From positions 1,240,001 to 1,304,000 of the forward strand of contig NZ_JBEUWX010000002.1 of NCBI RefSeq assembly GCF_041770905.1: a stretch of DNA of 64,000 bases, written 5' to 3'. This document shows positions 1 to 6,409 of this stretch, in pieces (positions within the stretch are counted from its first letter, which is position 1; every line of letters begins with the position of its first letter). The DNA comes from Propionivibrio hellwigii. GTDB taxonomy: Bacteria > Pseudomonadota > Gammaproteobacteria > Burkholderiales > Rhodocyclaceae. The notes under the pieces were generated by a model. It was not told the DNA's origin. It was given only the letters and a program-made list of their open reading frames with translations, and did not search any database. Made by a program: the position numbers and the translations under genes.

Positions 1-77
1 TGCGCCGGACGGGCACGCTGCAGGCAGCGCCCCCATCCGGCATTTTTATCGCACAAGACTGTGCTTACTGACTGCGC

Positions 78-1088
78 TTACTTCTTGGCGCCCTTGACCT
101 TGAGCGCGCCTTCGGCCATCTGTTCCAGACCGTCAGCCATGCGGATCGAGCCTTGCGTCGCATCGGCATCGACGATGACGATACGGTTGTTCTTGACGGC
201 GTCCATCTGCTTGGTCACCGGGTCTTTCTTGAGGAACTCAAGCTTCTTCTGGTAATCGTCGGCGGGGAAGCGGCGGCGATCCATGCGGCAGATGATCAAC
301 ACGGTGGGGTTGGCCTTGGCGATGGTTTCCCAACCCACGGTCGGCCATTCTTCATCGGAAGTCACCACGTTGCGCATGCCGAGCGCTTTCATCATGTAGC
401 CAGCGACGCCGGAGCGGCCGGCCATATAGGGGTCGGATTCCATATCAGCACTGGAGAACCACATCGCGGCGGACAGATCCTTGATCTTGGCGGCGCGCAC
501 CTTTTCTTCCGCCTTGGCCGCACGCGCACGAATTTCCTTGATCAGGGCGTCACCCTTGGCCTCGACATTGAAGATTTCGGCCAGTTGCTTGATGCTCTTG
601 TACAGCGCTTCAACGTTGTAGGCTTTTATGCGCTTGCCGTCAGCGCCGGTCAGGTTGTCCTTGCCTTCGCAATCGGAAGGCATCGCGTAGGTCATGATGC
701 CGAGCTTGTGGAACTGTTCGCGCGTACCAACCACGCCTTCCTTGCCGACCATCCATTCAAACTGCGAAACAACGAGATTCGGGCGCTTGCCGATGATCGA
801 TTCATAGCTCGGCGCATTGTCGGCCAGACGCGGCACCTTGCTGTTGATTTCCTTGAACTGCGGCAGGATGTCGTGGAACCAGAGCGAGGTGCCGACCACC
901 TTGTCGCCCAGCCCCAGCGCGTAAAGCATTTCCGTTCCGGCCTGACCGATGGTCACGACTGAGGCGGGCGCCTTGTCGAAGGTCAGGGTTTGACCGCAGT
1001 TTTCGAGTTTCAGGGGGTAGGTCGTGGCGTGAGCGGAAAAACTCAGGGCAGCCAGCGCCAGCGCGGGAATGATTCGTTGAAAACGCAT
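78..1088 (-). CDS. Periplasmic substrate-binding protein of an ABC uptake system (BtuF/FecB-like fold)
   Basis: 336 aa with a typical Sec signal peptide (residues 1-21, cleavage after AHA), followed by a class III (PF01497-type) periplasmic binding fold: an N-terminal lobe containing 'VVTIGQAGTEMLYALG', a long helical connector and a C-terminal lobe. Such proteins deliver corrinoids, haem or ferric siderophores to an inner-membrane ABC permease. The cobalamin riboswitch directly upstream (1270-1432) makes a corrinoid or cobalt-related ligand the best guess, but the fold alone cannot decide between B12 and iron ligands. The start is supported by GGAGAG six bases upstream of the ATG. No permease or ATPase is visible; they may lie beyond position 1, since the gene is transcribed toward the window edge. 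Confidence 0.8.
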   Translation of the reverse strand: MRFQRIIPALALAALSFSAHATTYPLKLENCGQTLTFDKAPASVVTIGQAGTEMLYALGLGDKVVGTSLWFHDILPQFKEINSKVPRLADNAPSYESIIGKRPNLVVSQFEWMVGKEGVVGTREQFHKLGIMTYAMPSDCEGKDNLTGADGKRIKAYNVEALYKSIKQLAEIFNVEAKGDALIKEIRARAAKAEEKVRAAKIKDLSAAMWFSSADMESDPYMAGRSGVAGYMMKALGMRNVVTSDEEWPTVGWETIAKANPTVLIICRMDRRRFPADDYQKKLEFLKKDPVTKQMDAVKNNRIVIVDADATQGSIRMADGLEQMAEGALKVKGAKK

Positions 1089-1269
1089 GATTTCTCTCCA
1101 TGATTGAAATTTTCTTGTGTTGGAAAGAAACCTGAACGCGAATCCGCGCGCCCCGCCCCATTGACCTGATAGCCAGCGGCATGGGCGACTGAGAATTCAC
1201 GAGAGCGTTCCTTCCCGAACACTCGACCAGCAATGAACCGGCAAAAACCACACCAACAACACCGGCCCA

Positions 1270-1432
1270 GCCTTGGCAGGTTTCCTGACTCACGATTCAT
1301 CGCCGGACTCTTGCCTTCCCGGATGCGTAAAGCACCAGTGGCTTCTGTCGAGCCGACTCCTCGTCTACAGTTACGGGGGCAGTTCCTTTTACGCGACGAC
1401 CGCGCCGAATAGTCGATGCACCTGTGATTTGC
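1270..1432 (-). promoter_or_regulatory. Cobalamin (B12) riboswitch
   Basis: Read on the minus strand, the conserved blocks occur in the expected order: ACAGGTGC (about 1425-1418), AAAAGGAACTGCCCCCGTAA, an AGCCACTGG block, CCGGGAAGGC, and a B12 box AGTCAGGAAACCTGCC ending near 1275. These are the hallmark elements of the adenosylcobalamin riboswitch. It sits about 180 bases before the binding-protein gene and would repress it when corrinoid is plentiful. Small open frames across this stretch are not genes. Confidence 0.95.
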
Positions 1433-1539
1433 AGTACATCATTGCGTGATTTCGCGCCTGGATTCCCTTGCGCATGCCGCCAATCCCTCAGATAAGACGG
1501 AAGACGGCGCGTTTCCCTTTCGGGGCCAAGGCTGGGTGC

Positions 1540-1568
1540 AGCATATATAAAAATAATTCTCAGGGCAA
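1540..1568 (-). promoter_or_regulatory. Putative promoter for the riboswitch transcript
   Basis: On the minus strand TTGCCC (1568-1563) and TATGCT (1545-1540) are separated by 17 bases, inside an AT-rich patch that stands out from the GC-rich surroundings. It lies about 110 bases before the riboswitch aptamer. This is a plausible sigma-70 promoter by eye only. The rest of 1433-1777 shows no gene. Confidence 0.35.
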
Positions 1569-1777
1569 GCCATTTCTAGCAGGAGGGACGCAGAGGGAAA
1601 ATAACTGAAAATAAATGAGACAACTATCGGTTTTTTTCAGGCGTTATCAGCCAAACCCGCGGACGATGTACGGCACGCCCCAGCGCCGATGAAGGCAAGC
1701 CCCAATAGAAGCCTTGTGCATCGCCGGCGGCGCCGGATTACCCGGCAGCGATTTGTCGAGGCGGCAAACGGCAGACA

Positions 1778-3097
1778 TCAAACGGCGGGCGGCTTCCAGA
1801 AACGGCCGGCAAAACCGGCGGCGGCCAGCGCCGGCCACAGCGCCGCCACGCCCCAGGCCAGCGCATAGCGACCGGCATGCCCGATATCCCCGCCGCCCGC
1901 TGCCACGGCCAGCTTGATCCCCGCGCCTGAAGCCCCCGCCAGATCGAACATCCGCCCAAGCAGGACATTGCCGAGCAGCACGGCGCAGCCGCCGGCCGAA
2001 GCCAGCGCGCCGTAATACGCCGGCAATGCGCCCTGCCCCGCATAACCGGGAACCAGCGACATCGCCGTCGGCACGGCGAGCATCTGCCCCAGGGTGAGCA
2101 GAATCACCATCGCCGTGATGGGCGCAAAGCGCAGCCAGCCTGCATCTGCGGGATTAAATAACGGCGACAGCGCCGCCAAGGCAACGCACGCAAACGCCGC
2201 GGCAAACAACGAAAAACCGGCGACGAGCGGCAATCTAGGCGGCTGCCTGCGGCACCAGCCGGCCAGCGGCATCTGCATGACGATGACCATGACCGAGGCC
2301 AGCATGAACAACCCAGCCATTTCGCGCGCACCGCCGCCGACCCGCTCCAGTTCAAGCGGCAGGCCAAAATACATTTGGTTATAGCTGAACAGATAGGCGC
2401 TGTAGCAAAGGATAAAGCGCAGGAACGGCGCGTTGCCCATGACCCCGCGCCAGCCCACCGGACGCTCCGGCAGCGCCATATGCGTCGGAATGGAACGGTA
2501 GAGAACCCCCATCATGATCAGGAAAAGCATGGCGCAGGCCAGCGCCATGACACGAAAACCAAAGCCGCTCAAGGCACTGCCGAGCAAGGGGCCAGCCACC
2601 GCGCCGACTTCGCCGCAGACGGCAAAAAGCGCAAAGATGCCATGCTGGCGCAGCGCCGCCGGCGTTTGCCGCTCCGCCTCGGCAGCCAGCGCTTCCAGAC
2701 AGGGCGAGAACATCGCGCCGCCCGCCCCGGTGAGGCACGCGCCGAGCAGCATCTCGCTAAAAGAAGCGGAAAACGCGAACGCCGCATAGCCGCAGAAGCG
2801 CACCGCACACCCCGCCAGCAGCAGCCAGCGGCTGCCGAGGCGTTCGGCCAGCAGACCACCGATAAAAAATAATCCCTGCTGGCAAAAAGTGCGCACCCCC
2901 AGCACCACGCCGATCAGCTGGCTCGACAGCGCCAGATCGTCGGCCATGTGCACGGCAAGAAACGGCACGACGGCATAAAAACCGATATTGAAAACGAGCT
3001 GCGTCGCCAGAATGACCCGCCGTGACAACGAGGCGCCGCTTGCGCCATCACTTGCGCCCGCGGCAGTTTCGGATGATTTAACGCGTTCGCCGCTCAT
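1778..3097 (-). CDS. MFS-family transporter
   Basis: 439 aa from the ATG at 3097, with about twelve hydrophobic segments and the arrangement of a major facilitator superfamily drug/metabolite exporter, including 'FFIGGLLAERLGSRW', a form of the MFS loop 2-3 motif GxLaDrxGrr. An open frame continues upstream to 3418, but that part is arginine/cysteine-rich non-membrane sequence. I chose 3097 because the ATG overlaps the stop codon of the small upstream ORF in an ATGA arrangement. The substrate cannot be told from sequence. It is transcribed toward the B12-controlled binding-protein gene but is separated from it by about 690 bases holding that gene's own promoter-like site and riboswitch. Confidence 0.8.
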   Translation of the reverse strand: MSGERVKSSETAAGASDGASGASLSRRVILATQLVFNIGFYAVVPFLAVHMADDLALSSQLIGVVLGVRTFCQQGLFFIGGLLAERLGSRWLLLAGCAVRFCGYAAFAFSASFSEMLLGACLTGAGGAMFSPCLEALAAEAERQTPAALRQHGIFALFAVCGEVGAVAGPLLGSALSGFGFRVMALACAMLFLIMMGVLYRSIPTHMALPERPVGWRGVMGNAPFLRFILCYSAYLFSYNQMYFGLPLELERVGGGAREMAGLFMLASVMVIVMQMPLAGWCRRQPPRLPLVAGFSLFAAAFACVALAALSPLFNPADAGWLRFAPITAMVILLTLGQMLAVPTAMSLVPGYAGQGALPAYYGALASAGGCAVLLGNVLLGRMFDLAGASGAGIKLAVAAGGGDIGHAGRYALAWGVAALWPALAAAGFAGRFWKPPAV

Positions 3098-3348
3098 GAT
3101 GCCGGCTCCCGGGCCGCCTGCGCCGCGGCCATGAATATCCGCACACCGCCATCGCCGCACTGCTCGCCCGCACACACGCAGTCTGCCGGAAGCCCGCGCC
3201 GGACGGGCAACTCCGCGGCATCGCCCGCATCTGCATGGGCGCCGCACAAACCGCCGGAAGATTCCCCCGCCGCACCCGCCGTCCTCACGGTTTTCACGCA
3301 TCCCCTTGGCAGCGTGATGCCGCGCGCATCGACATAAATGGGTTTCAT
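3094..3348 (-). CDS. Small cysteine-containing protein coupled to the MFS gene, function unknown
   Basis: 84 aa beginning MKPIYVDARGITLPRG, with several cysteines in its second half (CGAH, CVC, EQCGDGG). Its TGA stop shares ATGA with the MFS start at 3097, which suggests translational coupling and is the main reason to treat it as a gene. I recognise no family. There is no convincing Shine-Dalgarno sequence before the ATG, and the composition is that of GC-rich sequence, so it could be a chance frame. The cysteines might bind a metal; that is speculation. Confidence 0.4.
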   Translation of the reverse strand: MKPIYVDARGITLPRGCVKTVRTAGAAGESSGGLCGAHADAGDAAELPVRRGLPADCVCAGEQCGDGGVRIFMAAAQAAREPAS

Positions 3349-3464
3349 GGGCGCAGCATTGTGAACCTTTGCCCGCCGCCCGACAAGCCGTCAACTTGCC
3401 GCCGCGCAGCCCCTCCACCGGCGCCCATGTGGATAAGGCGTTTCCAAGAAAGCGCCCGGAAATG

Positions 3465-3580
3465 CTGCCCGCGTATTTAGGGCTTCTCCGAGAGAAGTGC
3501 TCTGAAACCCTTATAAATAGGGCGTTTCAGAGGCGCCTGCCCGGAGATACCCTATCCACGCGGGGTTCAGAAGTGTGCCC
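3465..3580. repeat. Palindromic repeat family C, copy 1
   Basis: Contains GCGTATTTAGGGC, a dyad reading TGAAACCCTTATAAATAGGG then CGTTTCA, and CCTATCCACGCGGG. The same blocks recur in the same order at 4503-4630 and partly at 3961-4050 and 4115-4192. A short inverted piece (GTGGATAAGGCGTTT) lies just upstream near 3429. Confidence 0.75.
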
Positions 3581-3590
3581 CGAAAGCCTC

Positions 3591-3692
3591 ATAGCGGCTC
3601 GACTTTGCCAAAAGACAAGGCGGCGAGTCGCTGACAGTACGAGTAGTACGGCAAGGCGAGCCAACGAAGTATTTTGGCAAAGGAAGCCGCTA
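3591..3692. repeat. Correia-like inverted-repeat element, copy 1
   Basis: Begins ATAGCGGCTCGACTTTGCCA and ends TTTTGGCAAAGGAAGCCGCTAT, so the ends are imperfect inverted repeats of about 22 bp. The core GACAAGGCGGCGAGTCGCTG, CAGTACGAGTAGTACGGCAA and GGCGAGCCAACG matches the internal part of the neisserial Correia element as I remember it. It is about 103 bp long, close to the short Correia class. Confidence 0.75.
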
Positions 3693-3702
3693 TTTCAGGG
3701 AC

Positions 3703-3896
3703 GCGGGGCGGCTTGGCGGAAGCAAGGGCTTGATTGTTTGAGCGCAGCGAGTTAATCAAGCCCGCCGCCAAGCAACCCGCGGCAAGGAGTCTTCTGCGCC
3801 TGAGGTCGCCTTTCTTTGCTGACTTTCTTTGGCGAGATAAAGAAAGAAGGTAGGAAAGTCAGCGGGGCGCGCTGCCGTCCAGCGCAACGGCATCAA
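3703..3896. repeat. Repeat family B, copy 1 (~190 bp)
   Basis: Runs from GCGGGGCGGCTTGGCGGAAG to CAGCGCAACGGCATCAA. It contains two dyads: GGGCTTGATT ... AATCAAGCCC around GCGCAGCGAG, and GCTGACTTTCTTTGG ... AAAGTCAGC. The second copy is at 4251-4437 with only scattered substitutions and a small insertion here (AAGAAGGTAGG). Confidence 0.8.
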
Positions 3897-3960
3897 GAGG
3901 AGTTCCATGTGTGGAAGGTCAGCGCGCAGACCTTGGCAATTCCTATATTTAAAGTGTCTC

Positions 3961-4050
3961 AGGGCACCTACCCGCTAGCCCGTGTATTTAGGGCATCTCC
4001 GGGCACCCTGCCCTGAAGTCCTTTATCCACGCGGGTTTGGGGCATCTTCC
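3961..4050. repeat. Palindromic repeat family C, copy 2 (shortened)
   Basis: Carries CCCGCTAGCCCGTGTATTTA, GGGCATCTCCGGGCACC, GCCCTGAAG and CTTTATCCACGCGGGTTT. It lacks the middle dyad of copies 1 and 4. Confidence 0.65.
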
Positions 4051-4114
4051 CAACAGGGGGAGAATTGGAAAAACGCGGGGGACGGAAGCGCAGGTGTATC
4101 TCCAAAAAGAGGTG

Positions 4115-4192
4115 GCCTGAAGCCCTTTATTTATAAGGGTTTCAGAGGTGCCTGCCCGAAAACGCCCTATCCACGCGGGTTTCCGGGCATAT
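4115..4192. repeat. Palindromic repeat family C, copy 3
   Basis: Carries GCCTGAAGCCCTTTATTTAT, AAGGGTTTCAGAGGTGCCTG, CCCGAAAACGCCCTATCCAC and GCGGGTTTCCGGGCAT, collinear with the second half of copy 4. Confidence 0.65.
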
Positions 4193-4250
4193 TCTTTCGC
4201 CTATTCAATAACGACGAAGCGCCCAAACCCCCTTAGGCGCAGCCGCAGGC

Positions 4251-4437
4251 GCGGGGCGGCTTGGCGGAAGCAAGGGCTTGATTGTCTGAGCGCAGCGAGT
4301 TAATCAAGCCCGCCGCCAAGCAAACCCGCGGCAAGGAGCTTTCTGCGCCTGGGGGTCGCCTTTCTTTGCTGACTTTCTTTGGCGAGGCAAAGAAAGTCAG
4401 CGGGGCGCGCTGCCGCTCAGCGCAACGGCGTCAAAAG
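4251..4437. repeat. Repeat family B, copy 2 (~190 bp)
   Basis: Same content and order as 3703-3896, including both hairpin-forming segments. The second hairpin here is cleaner: GCTGACTTTCTTTG, loop GCGAGG, CAAAGAAAGTCAGC. Orientation is the same as copy 1, about 550 bp apart. Confidence 0.8.
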
Positions 4438-4502
4438 AAGCCTCGTGGGCGGAGCCAGCGCCTACAGTTAAACAATCCTTTTAATCCCTGTTTTTTGTTC
4501 TT

Positions 4503-4630
4503 CCGGGCACCTGCCCGCTAGCCCGCGTATTTAGGGCATCTCCGAGGGGTATGCCCTGAAACCCTTATAAATAGGGCGTTTCAGAGGTGCCTGCCCGGAA
4601 ACGCCCTATCCATACGGAGTTGCGGGCAGC
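4503..4630. repeat. Palindromic repeat family C, copy 4 (most complete)
   Basis: Starts CCGGGCACCTGCCCGCTAGC, then CCGCGTATTTAGGGCATCTC, GCCCTGAAACCCTTATAAAT, AGGGCGTTTCAGAGGTGCC, CGGAAACGCCCTATCCATAC and ends TGCGGGCAGC. Used as the reference for the family. Confidence 0.75.
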
Positions 4631-4651
4631 CCTTTTTAAAAACCGACAATC

Positions 4652-4756
4652 TATAGCGGCTTAACTTTGCCAAAAGACAAGGCGGCGAGCCGCTGACAGT
4701 ACGAGCAGTACGGCAAGGCGAGCCAAAGAAGTATTTTGGCAAAGGAAGCCGCTATA
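4652..4756. repeat. Correia-like inverted-repeat element, copy 2
   Basis: A 105-bp unit from TATAGCGGCTTAACTTTGCC to AAAGGAAGCCGCTATA. Ends form 23-bp imperfect terminal inverted repeats starting TATAG, with TA at each tip as in Correia elements, which duplicate TA. Core: GACAAGGCGGCGAGCCGCTG, ACAGTACGAGCAGTACGGC, AAGGCGAGCCAA. It differs from copy 1 at only a handful of positions. No ORF inside, so it would be a non-autonomous (MITE-type) element. Confidence 0.8.
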
Positions 4757-4794
4757 CCTTCTCGGAGATACCCTGTTTACGCGGGCTTCAGGGC
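4757..4794. repeat. Palindromic repeat family C, fragment reaching into the tilS 3' end
   Basis: CTCGGAGATACCCTGTTTAC and GCGGGCTTCAGGGC resemble the family C end. The last bases overlap the tilS stop region at 4788, so the stop codon itself may derive from the repeat. Confidence 0.45.
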
Positions 4795-6365
4795 TGCAAA
4801 GCTTGCACGGGCTGCCAGACCGGCAGCACGCCCTGTTCGCCGGGGGCGCAGGCAAAGCCGGCCTCGACGCCCAGTCCGCCCACCCAGGCAAGCTGTCCGT
4901 CGATCCACAACAGGGGCATCCGCATCCGTTCCCACGGCGGCACGCCGGCTTCCTGAAGCAGATTGCGCACGGCGCGGCGCGGGCGATTGATGTGCGGCCG
5001 GAAGCGTTCGCCGCCCTGCCGCACCCGCAGCGTTCCCCACTCTTTCCGTCCTTCCGCCCGCATGCCTTCCAGCCAACGGCAGGCGATGCCGCTACCGACG
5101 GCGGGCACGAAACGCACGCGCCCCGACCCCCACGCCACTTCCGCCTCGCCGCACCAGATGGCCGCTTGCGGCGCGGCAAACGCGCAGCGCGGCAGGCAAT
5201 ACAGTTCGCCGCGATAAACGCGCAATTCACCCTCCGCGGTCGTCACGCAGGTTTCTGCGCCGGGGGCGCAGTCCGCCAGTTGCTGGCAGGCTTCCTCCAG
5301 CCAGCGCGCCTCCGGCAGGCGGAAGCCGGCCTCTGCCCACAGGTGGCGCAGCAGATTGCGCGCGCGCGCCGGCGGCAGGCGGTTGAATGCCGCCAGCCCC
5401 ACGCGCCCTGACGGCAGGCGCGCCGCATCGGCGTCGATCCGCGCCAGCTGGGCGAGCAGATCGGCCGCTTCGGCAAAATGCCCGGCCGCCCGCGCCAGCG
5501 CCTGACGCGCGCCGGGGAACGGTTTTTCCAGCGCCGGCAAAATTTCGTGGCGCAGGAAGTTGCGGCGGAAACGCCGGCTGTCGTTGCTTTCATCATCGAC
5601 CCAATGCAAGCCGTATTCGGCCGCATAGCCTTCGATCGCGGCGCGCGGCACGGCCAGCAGCGGCCGGATCAGCTCGATTGATCGCGCCCTGCGATCGCCT
5701 TTTTCCGGCCCGCCGCCAGTGATTTGCAGCGCACGAAGCGCCGGCATGCCGGCCGCGCCGGAAACCCCCGCCCCGCGCAGCAGATTGAGCAGCGCCGTTT
5801 CGGCCTGGTCGTCGCGGTGGTGCGCCAGCGCCAGCCAGTCGGCATCAACCGAGGCGAATGCGCGATAACGGCCGCGCCGCGCCGCCGCTTCCAGGCCTTC
5901 GCCGCTGTTGCGCTGCACTTCGACGCGGACGATATTGAGCGGAACTGCCAGACTGCGGCAGAAGGCCGCGCAGAAATCCGCCCACGCATCGGCATGCGGG
6001 CTGAGGCCGTGATGCACATGCAGTGCCGAGAGCGCAAACGCTGCCGTCTGGCCGGCAGGGTTCGCCTCATCTGATTCATTCGCCGGAATACCGGATGTCC
6101 ACGCCTGCCCCACGGCGAATCTGGGCGCTTGGCCGCCCGCCGCGGCCGCCTGCCGGTAACGGTGCAGCGCATGCAGCAGGACAACCGAATCGATGCCGCC
6201 GGAAAAAGCAACGCAAATTCGGGCAACACAAATACGAGCAACGCAAATGCGCCGCGCTACCGGCGGATGCTCGGCGAAAAAGCGGCGCAGCGCCGCGTCG
6301 ACAAGCGCGGCCGGAGCGGCCTTCGCCGTTGTGCTCGTCACGCTGTCCTCGCCCGTCTTCCCCAT
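4788..6365 (-). CDS. tilS: tRNA(Ile)-lysidine synthase
   Basis: 525 aa from the ATG at 6365. TilS converts cytidine-34 of the tRNA-Ile CAU anticodon to lysidine using ATP and lysine. The PP-loop ATPase motif SGGIDS is at residues 55-60, followed by HVHHGL and the 'AHHRDDQAET' segment; the C-terminal substrate-binding region ends with 'NLLQEAGVPPWERMRMPLLW', all typical. The frame is open to 6473, but that would overlap the upstream gene, so the start at 6365 (MGKTGEDS) is preferred. Odd: just before the PP-loop the pentapeptide RICVA occurs three times in tandem, and the region between PP-loop and HHG is longer than usual. The gene ends at the repeat nest. Confidence 0.92.
   Translation of the reverse strand: MGKTGEDSVTSTTAKAAPAALVDAALRRFFAEHPPVARRICVARICVARICVAFSGGIDSVVLLHALHRYRQAAAAGGQAPRFAVGQAWTSGIPANESDEANPAGQTAAFALSALHVHHGLSPHADAWADFCAAFCRSLAVPLNIVRVEVQRNSGEGLEAAARRGRYRAFASVDADWLALAHHRDDQAETALLNLLRGAGVSGAAGMPALRALQITGGGPEKGDRRARSIELIRPLLAVPRAAIEGYAAEYGLHWVDDESNDSRRFRRNFLRHEILPALEKPFPGARQALARAAGHFAEAADLLAQLARIDADAARLPSGRVGLAAFNRLPPARARNLLRHLWAEAGFRLPEARWLEEACQQLADCAPGAETCVTTAEGELRVYRGELYCLPRCAFAAPQAAIWCGEAEVAWGSGRVRFVPAVGSGIACRWLEGMRAEGRKEWGTLRVRQGGERFRPHINRPRRAVRNLLQEAGVPPWERMRMPLLWIDGQLAWVGGLGVEAGFACAPGEQGVLPVWQPVQALQP
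6208..6252. repeat. In-frame 15-bp tandem repeat in tilS (three units)
   Basis: Units GCAACGCAAATTCGG, GCAACACAAATACGA and GCAACGCAAATGCGC, encoding (A)RICVA three times on the minus strand. The repeat abuts the PP-loop strand of TilS. Confidence 0.9.
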
Positions 6366-6409
6366 TTCGCTGTCGCCCCCGGCCGCTGCCTGCAACGCAA
6401 ACGCGCGCT

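Larger units (their letters stand above)
3349..4787. other. Gene-free repeat nest between the MFS unit and tilS
   Basis: About 1.4 kb with no supportable gene. Nearly all of it is built from three repeat types listed separately: two Correia-like inverted-repeat elements, two copies of a ~190-bp repeat containing hairpins, and several copies of a palindromic repeat with the core 'TATTTAGGGCATCTCCG'. The short open frames here translate repeat sequence. It looks like a site where mobile or amplifying repeats have accumulated. Confidence 0.8.

Noticed and set aside
153..962. 269-codon plus-strand open frame opposite the binding-protein gene
   Set aside because: Antisense shadow of a well-supported gene in GC-rich sequence; no family features.
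1043..1300. Short minus-strand ORFs between the riboswitch and the binding-protein gene
   Set aside because: They overlap the B12 riboswitch and the gene's leader; no conserved protein.
3403..4750. Possible CRISPR array in the repeat nest
   Set aside because: Repeats are long, few, irregularly spaced and of different families, without equal-length spacers or cas genes.
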